Positions 8,768 to 17,499 of a stretch of DNA of 64,000 nt are shown here, in pieces. Position 1 is the stretch's first letter, and each line of letters opens with the position of its first letter. This DNA comes from Massilia psychrophila. Lineage in GTDB: Bacteria; Pseudomonadota; Gammaproteobacteria; Burkholderiales; Burkholderiaceae_D. The DNA lies in assembly GCF_002760665.1 (NCBI RefSeq), contig NZ_PDOB01000017.1, positions 31,734 to 95,733 of the forward strand, in the 5' to 3' direction. Under the pieces are notes generated by a model that saw only the letters and a program-made list of their open reading frames with translations, did not search any database and was not told the origin of the DNA. Position numbers and translations under genes: made by a program.

Positions 8768-10399
8768 ATGAACACACCGCATTTCACCAAACTTGCCATT
8801 TCAGCTGCCATCACCTTCGCCCTTGCCGGCTGTGGCGGCGACCACGATGACGACGTCAAGCCGCCACCAGAGTCGGCCGTCGAGCCGGGAGATGTTTTCG
8901 CTATCACTGCAAGCAACAAGCTCATCTCGTTCAACCGCGACAGCGCGGCAACCGTGCGCACCAACGTCGCGGTCACCGGCCTGGCTTCCGGCGAAAGCCT
9001 GGTCGGCATCGACTTCCGCCCCGCTGACGGCGTGCTCTACGGCGTAGGCAGCACCGGCCGCGTGTACAGCATCAACACCACCACCGCTGTCGCCACGCTC
9101 AAGTCGACGTTCGCGGCCGATGCGGCCGACACCACCGCGCCCTACACCAGCCTGGCCGGCGCGCAGTTCGGCGTCGATTTCAATCCGGTGGCCGACCGCC
9201 TGCGCGTGGTTAGCGACACCGGGTTAAATTTGCGCATCAACGTCGATACCGGCGCGGTGACCACCGATGGGCCGATCAACGGCGGCGCCGCCACCGCTGC
9301 CGTCACCGGTTCGGCCTACACCAACTCGTTCGCCACGACCGCGACGACAACGCTGTTCGCCATCGACGCCGTCACCGACACCCTGTTCACCCAGAATCCA
9401 CCCAACAACGGCACCTTGAGTTTGCCGGTCACGCTGGGCGTCGATGCGAGCAGCGTCGGCGGCTTCGATATCGATGCGGTGACCAATACCGGTTACGCCG
9501 TGTTCACCGTGGGTGGCGCGCGCAACCTGTACAGCATCAACCTTACCGCCGCCAGCAACGCCGCCACCGCGATCGGTGCCATCGGCGTCGCCGAAGACAT
9601 CCGCGGCATCGCGCTGCGCCCGGTCAAGACGCCGGTTGTCGTTGGCCTGACCGACGACAACCGCCTGGTCAGTTTTGCGCCGCTGTCGCCCAATACCCTC
9701 ACCAGCACCGTCACCGTCACCGGCCTGGCCGCGGGCGAAACGCTGCTGGGCATTGACGTGCGTCCCAAGGACCGGCTGATGTATGGCCTGTCGTCGGCCG
9801 GGAAAATCTACACGATCGATCCGGCCACCGGCGCGGCAACGGCAAAAGCGACGCTGGCGCTCGACCCCGCCGACACCACGCTGCCGTATGCGGGCATTAT
9901 CGGCACCGCGTTTGCGGTCGACTTCAATCCCGTCGCGGACCGGTTGCGCGTGATCAGCGATACCGGCCAGAGCCTGCGCATCAACGTCGATACCGGTGCG
10001 ACCACCACCGACGGCCCCATCAACATGGCAGGCACGGCGCCGGTTGTGACCGGCGCCGCCTACACCAACAGCTTTGCCGGTACGACGACGACCATGCTGA
10101 TGGACATCGACACCTTCGCCGACACGCTGTCAGTGCAAAATCCGCCCAACGAAGGCACACTGACCGCGGTCGGCCCGCTCGGCGTGAACGCGGCCGGCGA
10201 CGTCGGGCTCGATATCGCCGGCGGCGCCAACGGCCTGGCGTTGGCAGCGCTGCGCACGACGGCAGGCGGCCCGAGTTCGCTCTACCGCATCAACCTGGTC
10301 ACCGGCGCCGCCACGCCGGTCAATGGCGCGGCAACGCCGGCGACGTCACTGGTAGGCAGCGGTACCGGCTTGCGCGATATCGCCATCACGATCAAGTGA
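8768..10399 (+). CDS. DUF4394 lipoprotein with two tandem domains
   Basis: Protein of 543 residues. The N terminus is a lipoprotein signal with lipobox LAGC (Cys 22) and an Asp-rich spacer, so it should be membrane-anchored outside the cytoplasm. Two copies of the DUF4394 repeat follow, roughly residues 45-285 and 300-540. Each has the series VGIDFRPADG/LGIDVRPKDR, FNPVADRLRV and DTG..LRINVDTGA, which should form beta-propeller-like blades. The start at 8768 has AGGAG nine bases upstream. The anti-sigma and ECF sigma genes lie convergently downstream, and DUF4394 genes often sit next to SigK/RskA pairs in this family. Its molecular role is unknown; envelope-stress output is a guess from context. 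Confidence 0.8.
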   Translation: MNTPHFTKLAISAAITFALAGCGGDHDDDVKPPPESAVEPGDVFAITASNKLISFNRDSAATVRTNVAVTGLASGESLVGIDFRPADGVLYGVGSTGRVYSINTTTAVATLKSTFAADAADTTAPYTSLAGAQFGVDFNPVADRLRVVSDTGLNLRINVDTGAVTTDGPINGGAATAAVTGSAYTNSFATTATTTLFAIDAVTDTLFTQNPPNNGTLSLPVTLGVDASSVGGFDIDAVTNTGYAVFTVGGARNLYSINLTAASNAATAIGAIGVAEDIRGIALRPVKTPVVVGLTDDNRLVSFAPLSPNTLTSTVTVTGLAAGETLLGIDVRPKDRLMYGLSSAGKIYTIDPATGAATAKATLALDPADTTLPYAGIIGTAFAVDFNPVADRLRVISDTGQSLRINVDTGATTTDGPINMAGTAPVVTGAAYTNSFAGTTTTMLMDIDTFADTLSVQNPPNEGTLTAVGPLGVNAAGDVGLDIAGGANGLALAALRTTAGGPSSLYRINLVTGAATPVNGAATPATSLVGSGTGLRDIAITIK

Positions 10400-10426
10400 G
10401 CGTGCAGGTCGAGTAAGCCCGTGGGG

Positions 10427-11155
10427 TCAGATCGCTACCGCGCGGCCGATGAACAGGATCGGGCCGGTCGGCCGTCCGATCGGCGAGCCGGCCGGCGGTT
10501 CGAGGGTTATTTCGAACAGCTGGTTCGGCTGCAGCGGCGGCAGTTTTCCCAATGACACCTCCAATGGCTGCCCCGGCGTCACGAGGCCAAGCGAAACCGG
10601 CCCGGTCCATCCATCGGCCTTGGTCCAGAACTGCAGCGATTTCCCCTGCGGCAGTTCGGTGGGGCCCAAGGGCAGCAAACGCAGGTGGCGCGAGTCCGTG
10701 CTCTGGATGATCCAGCCCGGCCGCATGTTCTGCGGCGCGGCCAGTACGACCATGAATTTCTGCGCCGGCGGCGCTGCCAAGCGCGGCGTCATTGCCACTG
10801 CCATGATGGCCGCCGCGAGGCCGCCGGCGGCGAGGCCGCGCCACAGCTTCAGGCTGTCCCACCAGCCGGCGATGGCGACGGGGGCAGCCCCGGCAGCCAC
10901 CGGCGCCAGCGCGCTTTCAATGCGCCGCCACAGTTCCGGCGGCGGCGCAACCGGCGCCACCAGCGTCGTCAGCGGCAGCAAGCGCTCATGCCAGGCCAGT
11001 ACGGCGTCGCGCAAGGACGTGTCGCGTCGCAGCGCTTCCTCAAAACGCAGGCGCTCCCTGGCCGACAAGGTGCCCAGCACGTACTCGCCCGCCACATCGT
11101 TTGGGTCAATCGAGTCTAGCGGATCATCCGGATCGTCCGGCACCGGCCCGGTCAT
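10427..11155 (-). CDS. Anti-sigma factor, RskA family
   Basis: Protein of 242 residues. The cytoplasmic N-terminal part has the anti-sigma signature AGEYVLGTLSARERLRFEEAL. One transmembrane helix rich in Ala, Gly and Met lies near residue 105-125 (RGLAAGGLAAAIMAVAM). The periplasmic C-terminal RskA domain contains PQGKSLQFWTKADG and PLEVSLGKLPPLQ. Such proteins hold an ECF sigma factor at the membrane until they are cleaved. The ATG at 11155 overlaps the sigma gene's TGA as ATGA, a coupling typical of sigma/anti-sigma pairs. A longer in-frame start would lie within the sigma gene and is not favoured. Confidence 0.85.
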   Translation of the reverse strand: MTGPVPDDPDDPLDSIDPNDVAGEYVLGTLSARERLRFEEALRRDTSLRDAVLAWHERLLPLTTLVAPVAPPPELWRRIESALAPVAAGAAPVAIAGWWDSLKLWRGLAAGGLAAAIMAVAMTPRLAAPPAQKFMVVLAAPQNMRPGWIIQSTDSRHLRLLPLGPTELPQGKSLQFWTKADGWTGPVSLGLVTPGQPLEVSLGKLPPLQPNQLFEITLEPPAGSPIGRPTGPILFIGRAVAI

Positions 11156-11712
11156 GTCATGCACTCCCGGAGCGCCTGCAAGCCGCGCTTGATCCACGCC
11201 TTGACGGTGCCGAGCGGCGAAGCGAGACGCTGCGAAATTTCGGCGTGCGAACAGCCGTCGACGTAGGCGAAGAGGATGCTGTTGCGCTTGGCGACGTCAA
11301 GGTTCGACAGGCAGTCGTGCAGGCGCCCCAGGTCGGTGTGCAATTCGAATGCGTCGGTATGCTCCGCTGCCAGGCGCATCGATTCGGCTGACTCGATATC
11401 GGTCATCGCGTCTACGCCAACATGCACTTCGCGCTCGCCGCTGCGAATCGCATTGAGCGCCTGGTTGCGCACGATGCTGTAGATCCAGCCGCGGCCGGAG
11501 CCACGCGCGGCGTCGAAACTGCCGGCCTTGGTCCATATGTTGAGGAAGGCGTCGTGCAGCACGTCCTCGGCGGCCTGCCGCTGCCGTACGATACGCAGCG
11601 CAATGCCGAGCATGCGTGAGCTCTCCTGCTCGTAGATGCTTTGCAGCGCCCGCTTGTTCCCGCGGGAGCAAGCGATCAGTGCCGTTTCATAGTCGAAATC
11701 CGCGGAAAGCAT
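11152..11712 (-). CDS. ECF RNA polymerase sigma factor, SigK-like
   Basis: Protein of 186 residues with only regions 2 and 4. Region 2 contains EDVLHDAFLNIWTKAGSFD and GWIYSIVRNQALNAIR; region 4 contains RNSILFAYVDGCSHAEISQR and PLGTVKAWIKRGLQ, the helix-turn-helix that reads the -35. This is the SigK/SigL-like ECF layout that goes with RskA anti-sigma factors. It overlaps the downstream rskA-like gene by four bases. A promoter-like element at 11728-11756 resembles the one in front of the DUF4394 gene, so autoregulation is likely but unproven. Confidence 0.88.
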   Translation of the reverse strand: MLSADFDYETALIACSRGNKRALQSIYEQESSRMLGIALRIVRQRQAAEDVLHDAFLNIWTKAGSFDAARGSGRGWIYSIVRNQALNAIRSGEREVHVGVDAMTDIESAESMRLAAEHTDAFELHTDLGRLHDCLSNLDVAKRNSILFAYVDGCSHAEISQRLASPLGTVKAWIKRGLQALRECMT

Positions 11713-11727
11713 GGGCGCCCCAGGTCA

Positions 11728-11756
11728 ACGTCTCGTCGGGTAGCAGAAGGGTGCGT
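11728..11756 (-). promoter_or_regulatory. Putative autoregulated ECF promoter
   Basis: On the minus strand ACGCACCCTTC (11746-11756) is followed by CTACCCGACGAGACG. It closely parallels the site at 8663-8694. The leader to the sigma start at 11712 would be very short. Confidence 0.4.
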
Positions 11757-12063
11757 ATGAAAACCAGAAGGCGCTGACACCGGCTGCCGTGAGGAATCAT
11801 TATAAAGGGTTAACGACACCTTTTGGCCAGTCCTGCCGATACCGGTGTTTAGCGTAGCGCGCAAAGAGGCCGCATGCCAGGCATCAGCAGCCTGGATGGG
11901 CATGGCGGTCGGAAACAGCTTGCAGCAGTGTCGTTTTAGCGCGTATCGACGTACTCACCAGCGCGACCATTTCGGTTTGTTACAAGCGCGAAACATTTAG
12001 TCGCTGTACTTGGTGGCAAGATTTGCCTATCCTGCCAGCTTGGCGCCACTTCCCGACTCTACA
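11757..12063. other. Divergent intergenic region, sigma factor to TonB receptor
   Basis: No convincing gene. It holds the space between the divergent sigma operon and the receptor gene. A TTTATAATG-like A+T patch near 11800-11815 on the minus strand could be an ordinary -10. Nothing else stands out. Confidence 0.4.
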
Positions 12064-14370
12064 ATGACGATTTCTCCCCGTTTGCCCTTGCTGCTCACCC
12101 GCAGCGCGCTGTCCGGCGCCATCCTCGGCGCGCTCGCTGGCCTGGCCCAGCCGGCGCTGGCGCAAACCGGCGCGGCGCCGGTCGTTGTCGCCAAGCCGCC
12201 GGTCAAAAAAACCGACGCGCCGGAGTCCGCCATCGATGCCACCGTCACGGTAACCGGCAATCGCCCCACCAATCGTATCGACCGCCAGGTCTACGACGTC
12301 AAGAACGACGTCAGTGCCACCAACGGTTCGGCCGCCGACGCACTGGGTAACGTGCCGTCGGTGGCGGTCGACCCGGACGGCACGCTGACGCTGCGCGGCA
12401 GCACCCGTGTTCAGGTCTACGTCGACGGCAAGCCGTCGGCCATGATGCAGGGCGATAACCGCGGCGCCACCTTGAACGCGATGCCGGCCGAAGACATCGA
12501 ATCGGTCGAGGTGATCAACAATCCCGGCGCGCAGTTCGGCAACGAGGCCGGTGGCGGGCCGATCCTGAACCTGGTCATGCGGCGCAACCGCAAGCCGGGC
12601 GGGTTTGGCGCCGTCAACGCCAGCGGCGGCACGGCCGGCCGCTACAACTCGGGCGTATCAGGCAGCTACAACAGCGGCGCCTTCGGCATCCAGGGCGGCG
12701 CCAGCGTGCGCCGCGACGGCCGCGATTCAAGCTGGGACATCGACCGCGTGCGGGCCGACCCCGTCACCAAGATTGCCAACCGCAGCGCGCAGGACGGCAG
12801 TTCGAGCGGCCTGCGCGACGCCGCCAGCGTCAATACGGCGCTGACCTGGAACCTCGGCACCAGGGATACGCTCGGCGCCAACGTGACGTTGTCGCGCCTC
12901 TCCAACGACAGCCGTTCGCAAGACCGCTACGTCAGCTTCGGCGCAAACGACGTCACCAATAGCGACTACCTGCGCACCACCCGCGGTTCCGGCTACAGCG
13001 ACAGCGGCGCCCTCGGCGCGCGCTTCGACCATAAGGGAGAACTGCCCGGCGAGGTGGCAAAATTCGATGTGCGCGTGTCATCGATGCTCAATGACAGCGC
13101 CAGCGCCTATTCGAACGCGTACGCGATCCGCCCGCCGCGCGCCCTGGACAACGCGAGCCGTCAGCAAAGCCTGACCGGGAACCGGCTCGTCGACTTTACT
13201 GGCGACTATGAGCGTCCGGTCGACCAGGCCTTCGTCAAGCTTGGCTACAAGCTGGCCAGCCACAAGAACAGCTTCGATACGCGCTATACCGACATCGACA
13301 TCGCAACGCTGGGCGAAACCGTGAACACGGCGCGCAGCAACCGCTTCGAACTCGACGAGACCAGCGTGGCGCTGTACGCCTCGTACCAGTTCCGCCTCGA
13401 CCAACACTGGAGCGTCCTTGCCGGCCTGCGCACCGAGTTGACCAGGATGGACTTTTTGCAGCTGAACGGCCAGCCTGACGCGAGCAACCGCTACGTCAAC
13501 ACCATTCCCAGCATGTTCGTCACCTACCGGATATCGGACCAGACCAACATTCGCCTGAGCTATGCGCACCGGATCCGCCGGCCGGGCGCGGGCGAGCTCA
13601 ATCCCTTTGTCGTCTACCGCGACGAATTCAACGTCTCGTCGGGCAATCCCAACCTGAAGCCGACCAGCACCGACGCGTTCGAGCTGGGCTACGAGTCGCG
13701 CCTGGGTGCCCTCGACACCAATCTGCGCGGCTACTACCGCAAGGACACTGGCCTGATCTCGGAGCGCAAGAGCTTCATCAGCGACACCGTGATCCTCACC
13801 ACCAAGGACAACGCCGGCAGCAACCAGTCCGGCGGGCTCGAATTCACGCTCTCCGGCAAACTGCTGCCGAAACTGTCGCTCAACACCAGCGGCAACCTGG
13901 CCTACGTCGAGCAGCGCATTTTCGGCAGCTTGACTAGCGGCGAAACAACGCGCCACGCGGTGTCACTGAGCGGCCGGGCGCGCATCAGTTACCAGATATC
14001 AAGCGAAGACCAGCTGCAGGTAGCCATCAACGGCCAGGGCAAGACCCTGAGTGGCCAGGGTTACCGCCAGCCGAACGTCACCACCAATGTCAGCCTGCGC
14101 CACGCAATCACGCCGGCACTGAGCCTGGTGCTCAACGTCACCGACGTCTTCAACGGCAACAAGAACGAGACCATCACCGATACCGACCTGCTGAAAGAGA
14201 CCAGCATCCGCCGCTCGGCCGGGCGCATTGCCTACCTCGGCCTGACGTACCGCTTCGGCGGGCCGGCCGCAGCCGAACCGGGCTGGCGCGGGCCTGGACA
14301 GAACTACGGCGATGGGCCTGGCGCCGGCCCTGCGGGCAGACCGGGGATGGGGTCCGGGCCCCGAGGGTAA
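12064..14370 (+). CDS. TonB-dependent outer-membrane receptor
   Basis: Protein of 768 residues. A signal peptide ends near AQPALAQ (about residue 36). The plug domain runs from about 60 to 165 (VTGNRPTNRIDRQVYDVKND, then RGSTRVQVYVDGKP and EDIESVEVINNPGAQFG), followed by a barrel of the outer-membrane beta-barrel type with LRLSYAHRIRRPG-like strands. The last strand is AYLGLTYRFGG. About 40 Gly/Pro-rich residues follow it, ending GPRG, so the usual C-terminal aromatic is not the last residue. No separate carboxypeptidase-like N-terminal domain or secretin/TonB-short domain is seen, so FecI-type signalling is unlikely. The ligand is unknown. ATG 12064 is chosen over an upstream in-frame start because the signal peptide begins there. 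Confidence 0.82.
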   Translation: MTISPRLPLLLTRSALSGAILGALAGLAQPALAQTGAAPVVVAKPPVKKTDAPESAIDATVTVTGNRPTNRIDRQVYDVKNDVSATNGSAADALGNVPSVAVDPDGTLTLRGSTRVQVYVDGKPSAMMQGDNRGATLNAMPAEDIESVEVINNPGAQFGNEAGGGPILNLVMRRNRKPGGFGAVNASGGTAGRYNSGVSGSYNSGAFGIQGGASVRRDGRDSSWDIDRVRADPVTKIANRSAQDGSSSGLRDAASVNTALTWNLGTRDTLGANVTLSRLSNDSRSQDRYVSFGANDVTNSDYLRTTRGSGYSDSGALGARFDHKGELPGEVAKFDVRVSSMLNDSASAYSNAYAIRPPRALDNASRQQSLTGNRLVDFTGDYERPVDQAFVKLGYKLASHKNSFDTRYTDIDIATLGETVNTARSNRFELDETSVALYASYQFRLDQHWSVLAGLRTELTRMDFLQLNGQPDASNRYVNTIPSMFVTYRISDQTNIRLSYAHRIRRPGAGELNPFVVYRDEFNVSSGNPNLKPTSTDAFELGYESRLGALDTNLRGYYRKDTGLISERKSFISDTVILTTKDNAGSNQSGGLEFTLSGKLLPKLSLNTSGNLAYVEQRIFGSLTSGETTRHAVSLSGRARISYQISSEDQLQVAINGQGKTLSGQGYRQPNVTTNVSLRHAITPALSLVLNVTDVFNGNKNETITDTDLLKETSIRRSAGRIAYLGLTYRFGGPAAAEPGWRGPGQNYGDGPGAGPAGRPGMGSGPRG

Positions 14371-14472
14371 CAGCACCGCGGCCGGGAATGCGTAATAATG
14401 GGGTTCTGGTGTGGTTCTTGAAAATGCCAGGTCCGTTCTTGTGAGCTGCGTGAACCGAAAAAGGAAGCGTCC

Positions 14473-15234
14473 TTGCGAATCGCCATCCTGCTCATCTCGA
14501 GCGCCCTCGTTTGCTACGCGGCGCTCTGCCTCGCCTTGTTCGCCTTCCAGCGCTCGCTGATCTATTTTCCCCAGCCGAAGTCGTTCGGCGACGCCGCCAG
14601 CACCATGCGCCTGGCGGTCGAGGACGCGCAACTTGCCATCACGGTCAGGCCGCACGCCGGTGCCAAGGCGCTGATCTATTTTGGCGGGAATGCGGAGGAT
14701 GTGTCGGCGAACCTGGCCTCGTTTTCGAGCGCTTTCCCGGACCACGCGCTGTACCTGATGCATTATCGCGGCTTTGGCGGCAGTACCGGCAAGCCGTCCG
14801 AGAAGCTGCTGCACGCTGATGCCACGGCCTTGTTCGACAAGGTACGCGGCGAGCATGCCGACATCGCGCTGGTCGGGCGCAGCCTCGGTAGCGGGGTGGC
14901 AATCCGGCTCGCCACGGTGCGCTCTGCCAGCCGGCTCGTGCTGGTCACGCCGTACGACAGCATCGAGGCAATCGCGGCGCGGCAGTTTCCGTATTTCCCG
15001 GTGCGCTGGCTGCTGACCGACAAATTCGTCTCCTGGCGCTACGCCCAGGCGATCCGGGTGCCGACGCTGATCCTGCAGGCCGAGATCGACGACATCATTC
15101 CCGCCGCCAGCACGGCGCGCCTCTACGCCGCGTTCGCGCCGGATACGGCATCGCTGGTCGTCATTCGCGGCGCCGGCCACAACACTCTTTCGGACACCAC
15201 GCAGTACCTGGAGAGGATGCGCTCGGCGTTGTGA
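14473..15234 (+). CDS. Membrane-anchored alpha/beta hydrolase
   Basis: Protein of 253 residues starting at TTG, chosen because AAGGAAG lies five bases upstream and no nearby ATG has a site. Residues 1-25 form one transmembrane helix (AILLISSALVCYAALCLALF). The hydrolase domain follows with MHYRGFGGSTGKPS, the nucleophile elbow GRSLGSG (Ser near 137), an Asp in AEIDDIIP and His in GAGHN. This is the Bem46/YfhR-like layout of small membrane-tethered esterases. The substrate is unknown. It is 100 bases downstream of the TonB receptor on the same strand but is not clearly in one operon with it. Confidence 0.8.
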   Translation: MRIAILLISSALVCYAALCLALFAFQRSLIYFPQPKSFGDAASTMRLAVEDAQLAITVRPHAGAKALIYFGGNAEDVSANLASFSSAFPDHALYLMHYRGFGGSTGKPSEKLLHADATALFDKVRGEHADIALVGRSLGSGVAIRLATVRSASRLVLVTPYDSIEAIAARQFPYFPVRWLLTDKFVSWRYAQAIRVPTLILQAEIDDIIPAASTARLYAAFAPDTASLVVIRGAGHNTLSDTTQYLERMRSAL

Positions 15235-15355
15235 CCGGCGGCGCAAACATCCAGTGCACCGATGCGCAGCGAGCGATACGCCCGCCTGGGCAATCCGGCC
15301 GAACGGCACAGGACTTCAAATGGGGTCTGACGCCGGCGCTGTCGCCACCTGGAAC

Positions 15356-16225
15356 TCAGCCCTGGAAGCGCGGTTCGGCCAGGCCGACGACGTCGGTGGC
15401 GAACCTGAAGACGCCGCCGGACTTGGGCGCGTTCGCCACCTCGGCGCTGGAGAGCCACTGGCGCGCGCTGGTGGCATACACGGTGTCGAGCAAGGGGCCG
15501 CCGAAGGCCAGGCAGGTTGGCTGCGACGCGGCCAGCATGATGACCCGTTCAACGTTGCCGTCCGGGCTGTAGCGCACCAGCCGGCCGGCGCCCCAGCGCG
15601 CATTCCACAGGTAACCTTCGGCGTCGACCGTCGAGCCGTCCGGTGCGCCCTGTTCGCCGCTCAGGTCGGCGAACACGCGCTGTTCGCCGATGTTGTCGCC
15701 ATAGTCGCAGCTGCGGATCACCGCGGCCTGCGAATCGCAGTAATACATGGTGGCGCCATCGGGACTGAAACAAATGCTGTTGGCAATCGCCACCTTGCCG
15801 AGCGGCAGCCGCTCGAGCGTCAGGTCGCGGTTGAGCCGGTAGAAGCTGCCGACCGCCTCGCGCGGCTCGCTGTCCTGGTTGAACATGCCGAACACAAACC
15901 TGCCCTGGCGGTCGCAGCGGCCATCGTTGATGCGGGTGCCCGCCAGTGTCGGCTCGACGTCGCAGATACGCTCGATTTCTCCTGTCGACAAGGTGAAGAA
16001 GGCCAGCCCGCTGGCCAGCCCAAGCAGCAGGCGGTCGTCATCGGGCGTCAGCGCGAACGATGCCAGCCGTTCGGGCAGCGGCCAGCTGCACGTGGTGTCA
16101 AGGGCTGGCGTGTGCGCCCACAAGGTCGAGGCCGGAATGTCGGTCCACAGCAAGCGTTCGGTGCGCTCGCACCACAGGGCGCACTCGCCCAGTTCGTTCC
16201 TGGCATCGACGGCCAATTGCATCAT
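15356..16225 (-). CDS. SMP-30/gluconolactonase family lactonase
   Basis: Protein of 289 residues, a six-bladed beta-propeller of the SMP-30/LRE type. Signature pieces are GECALWCERTERLLWTDI (metal-binding Glu near the N terminus), GTRINDGRCDRQGRFVFGM and ANSICFSPDGATMYYCDS (metal-binding Asn). The NARWGAGRL segment supplies further active-site residues. Family members hydrolyse sugar lactones such as gluconolactone, arabinolactone or galactonolactone. The ATG at 16225 overlaps the aldose epimerase stop as ATGA, and GGAG lies eight bases upstream, so the two are translationally coupled. The pair could prepare an aldose and open its lactone. Confidence 0.85.
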   Translation of the reverse strand: MMQLAVDARNELGECALWCERTERLLWTDIPASTLWAHTPALDTTCSWPLPERLASFALTPDDDRLLLGLASGLAFFTLSTGEIERICDVEPTLAGTRINDGRCDRQGRFVFGMFNQDSEPREAVGSFYRLNRDLTLERLPLGKVAIANSICFSPDGATMYYCDSQAAVIRSCDYGDNIGEQRVFADLSGEQGAPDGSTVDAEGYLWNARWGAGRLVRYSPDGNVERVIMLAASQPTCLAFGGPLLDTVYATSARQWLSSAEVANAPKSGGVFRFATDVVGLAEPRFQG

Positions 16226-17328
16226 GCGGTGGTCTCCACGGAAAATTTGAAGCGCGATTCGGTCATGTAGCGCTCGCCCGGGCGCAGGATGGTGTCGGGA
16301 AAATCGGGCTGGTTGGGCGAATTCGGAAAATGCTGGGGCTCGAGGCAAAAACCGCTGCGGTGCGGGTAACTGCGGCCCTTGCCGGCCAGGCTGCCGTCGA
16401 GAAAATTGCCGCTGTAAAACTGCACGCCAGGCTCCTCGGTGAACAGTTCGAGCACCCGGCCGGAACCCGGATCGCGCACCCGCGCGGCCAGGCCCATGCG
16501 GGCAGGCAGCTTGTCGAGCACGAAATTGTGGTCGTAGCCCTCGCCATGGCGCAGCTGCTGTTTGCCCTCGTCATCGCCGTCGCCGTCGCCGCCACTGTCA
16601 CTGTCACTGTCACTGTCACTGTACGCGATGCACTCGCCGATCGGACGCGCGGAACGGAAGTCGAACGGCGTGCCGGCCACCGGCGCCAGCACCCCAGTCG
16701 GGATCAGCGCACTGTCGACCGGGGTGAACATGTCGGCCCGGATCATCAGTTCGTGCGTCAGGATGTCGCCCGCGCCGGCAAGGTTGAAGTAGCTGTGCTG
16801 GGTCAGGTTGACCGGCGTGGCGCGGTCGGTCAGCGCGGAGCAGCGCATCACCAGCTCATTGTCGTCCGTCAGCTCGTAGCGTACCGTCACCTCGAGCGTG
16901 CCCGGGAAACCCATCTCGCCGTCGACGCTGGTGTAGTGCAAGGTCAGCCCTTCCTCATCGGGATGAGCGGTCCACTTGACCTTGTGGAAGCCTTGCACCC
17001 CGCCGTGCAGGTTGTTGGCGCCGTCGTTGGCGTCGAGCTCGAACGTTTCGCCGTCGAGTTCAAAACAGGCACCGGCGATGCGGTTGCCGTAGCGGCCAAT
17101 CAGCGCGCCGAAGTACGCATTGTCGGCCACGTAGGGTTCGAGCGTATCGAAGCCGAGCACGACATCGGCCGCAACGCCATCGCGCCCCGGCACGTGCAGT
17201 TCGGTGACGATGGCGCCGAAATCGATGATCTTCGCCACCATGCCATGCACATTGGTCAAGGTGAACTGGTTAACGGTGGCGCCGTCCGGCATCTGGCCAA
17301 ACGGCGCCTGGCGCATATTGTCTTGCAT
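16222..17328 (-). CDS. galM: Aldose 1-epimerase with Ser-Asp/Gly-Asp insert
   Basis: Protein of 368 residues, mutarotase fold. Recognisable pieces are GRYGNRIAGACFELDG, NNLHGGVQGFHKVKW, VNLTQHSYFNLAG (catalytic His) and GVQFYSGNFLDG plus FCLEPQHFPNSPN (catalytic Glu). The start at 17328 has a full AAGGAGG seven bases upstream. Between the IGECIAY strand and the GYDHNFVL motif sits an acidic run of alternating Ser-Asp and Gly-Asp (about residues 235-258). Most homologues have a short loop there. It is encoded by hexanucleotide repeats and so is probably a slippage expansion. The gene is the first of a coupled pair with the SMP-30 lactonase. Confidence 0.88.
   Translation of the reverse strand: MQDNMRQAPFGQMPDGATVNQFTLTNVHGMVAKIIDFGAIVTELHVPGRDGVAADVVLGFDTLEPYVADNAYFGALIGRYGNRIAGACFELDGETFELDANDGANNLHGGVQGFHKVKWTAHPDEEGLTLHYTSVDGEMGFPGTLEVTVRYELTDDNELVMRCSALTDRATPVNLTQHSYFNLAGAGDILTHELMIRADMFTPVDSALIPTGVLAPVAGTPFDFRSARPIGECIAYSDSDSDSDSGGDGDGDDEGKQQLRHGEGYDHNFVLDKLPARMGLAARVRDPGSGRVLELFTEEPGVQFYSGNFLDGSLAGKGRSYPHRSGFCLEPQHFPNSPNQPDFPDTILRPGERYMTESRFKFSVETTA
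16593..16622. repeat. Hexanucleotide tandem repeat inside galM
   Basis: CACTGT occurs five times in a row, preceded by GCCGTC-type repeats. On the coding strand they give alternating Ser-Asp and Gly-Asp. Gain or loss of a unit keeps frame. Confidence 0.9.
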
Positions 17329-17342
17329 GCCAGCCTCCTTCA

Positions 17343-17361
17343 GTTTCGTTTCGTTTCGTTT
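17343..17361. repeat. GTTTC pentamer repeat in galM leader
   Basis: Three perfect GTTTC units and a partial fourth lie directly upstream of the galM Shine-Dalgarno. Its effect is unknown. Confidence 0.7.
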
Positions 17362-17499
17362 GGTTCCGGTAAAAACCTGTACCGGAGCGACAACAGTGTA
17401 GCGCGCAGAGCAACATCGTACCAATCGAACGGCGCGAGCGCCAGCGCCAAGCTGCCAGACAGTCCAGCCGAGGGCCTGATGTAGCGCAGCTAAAGTAGG

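Noticed and set aside
13078..13956. Minus-strand frame of 292 codons
   Set aside because: Antisense to the TonB receptor; His/Arg/Val-rich text typical of a shadow frame.
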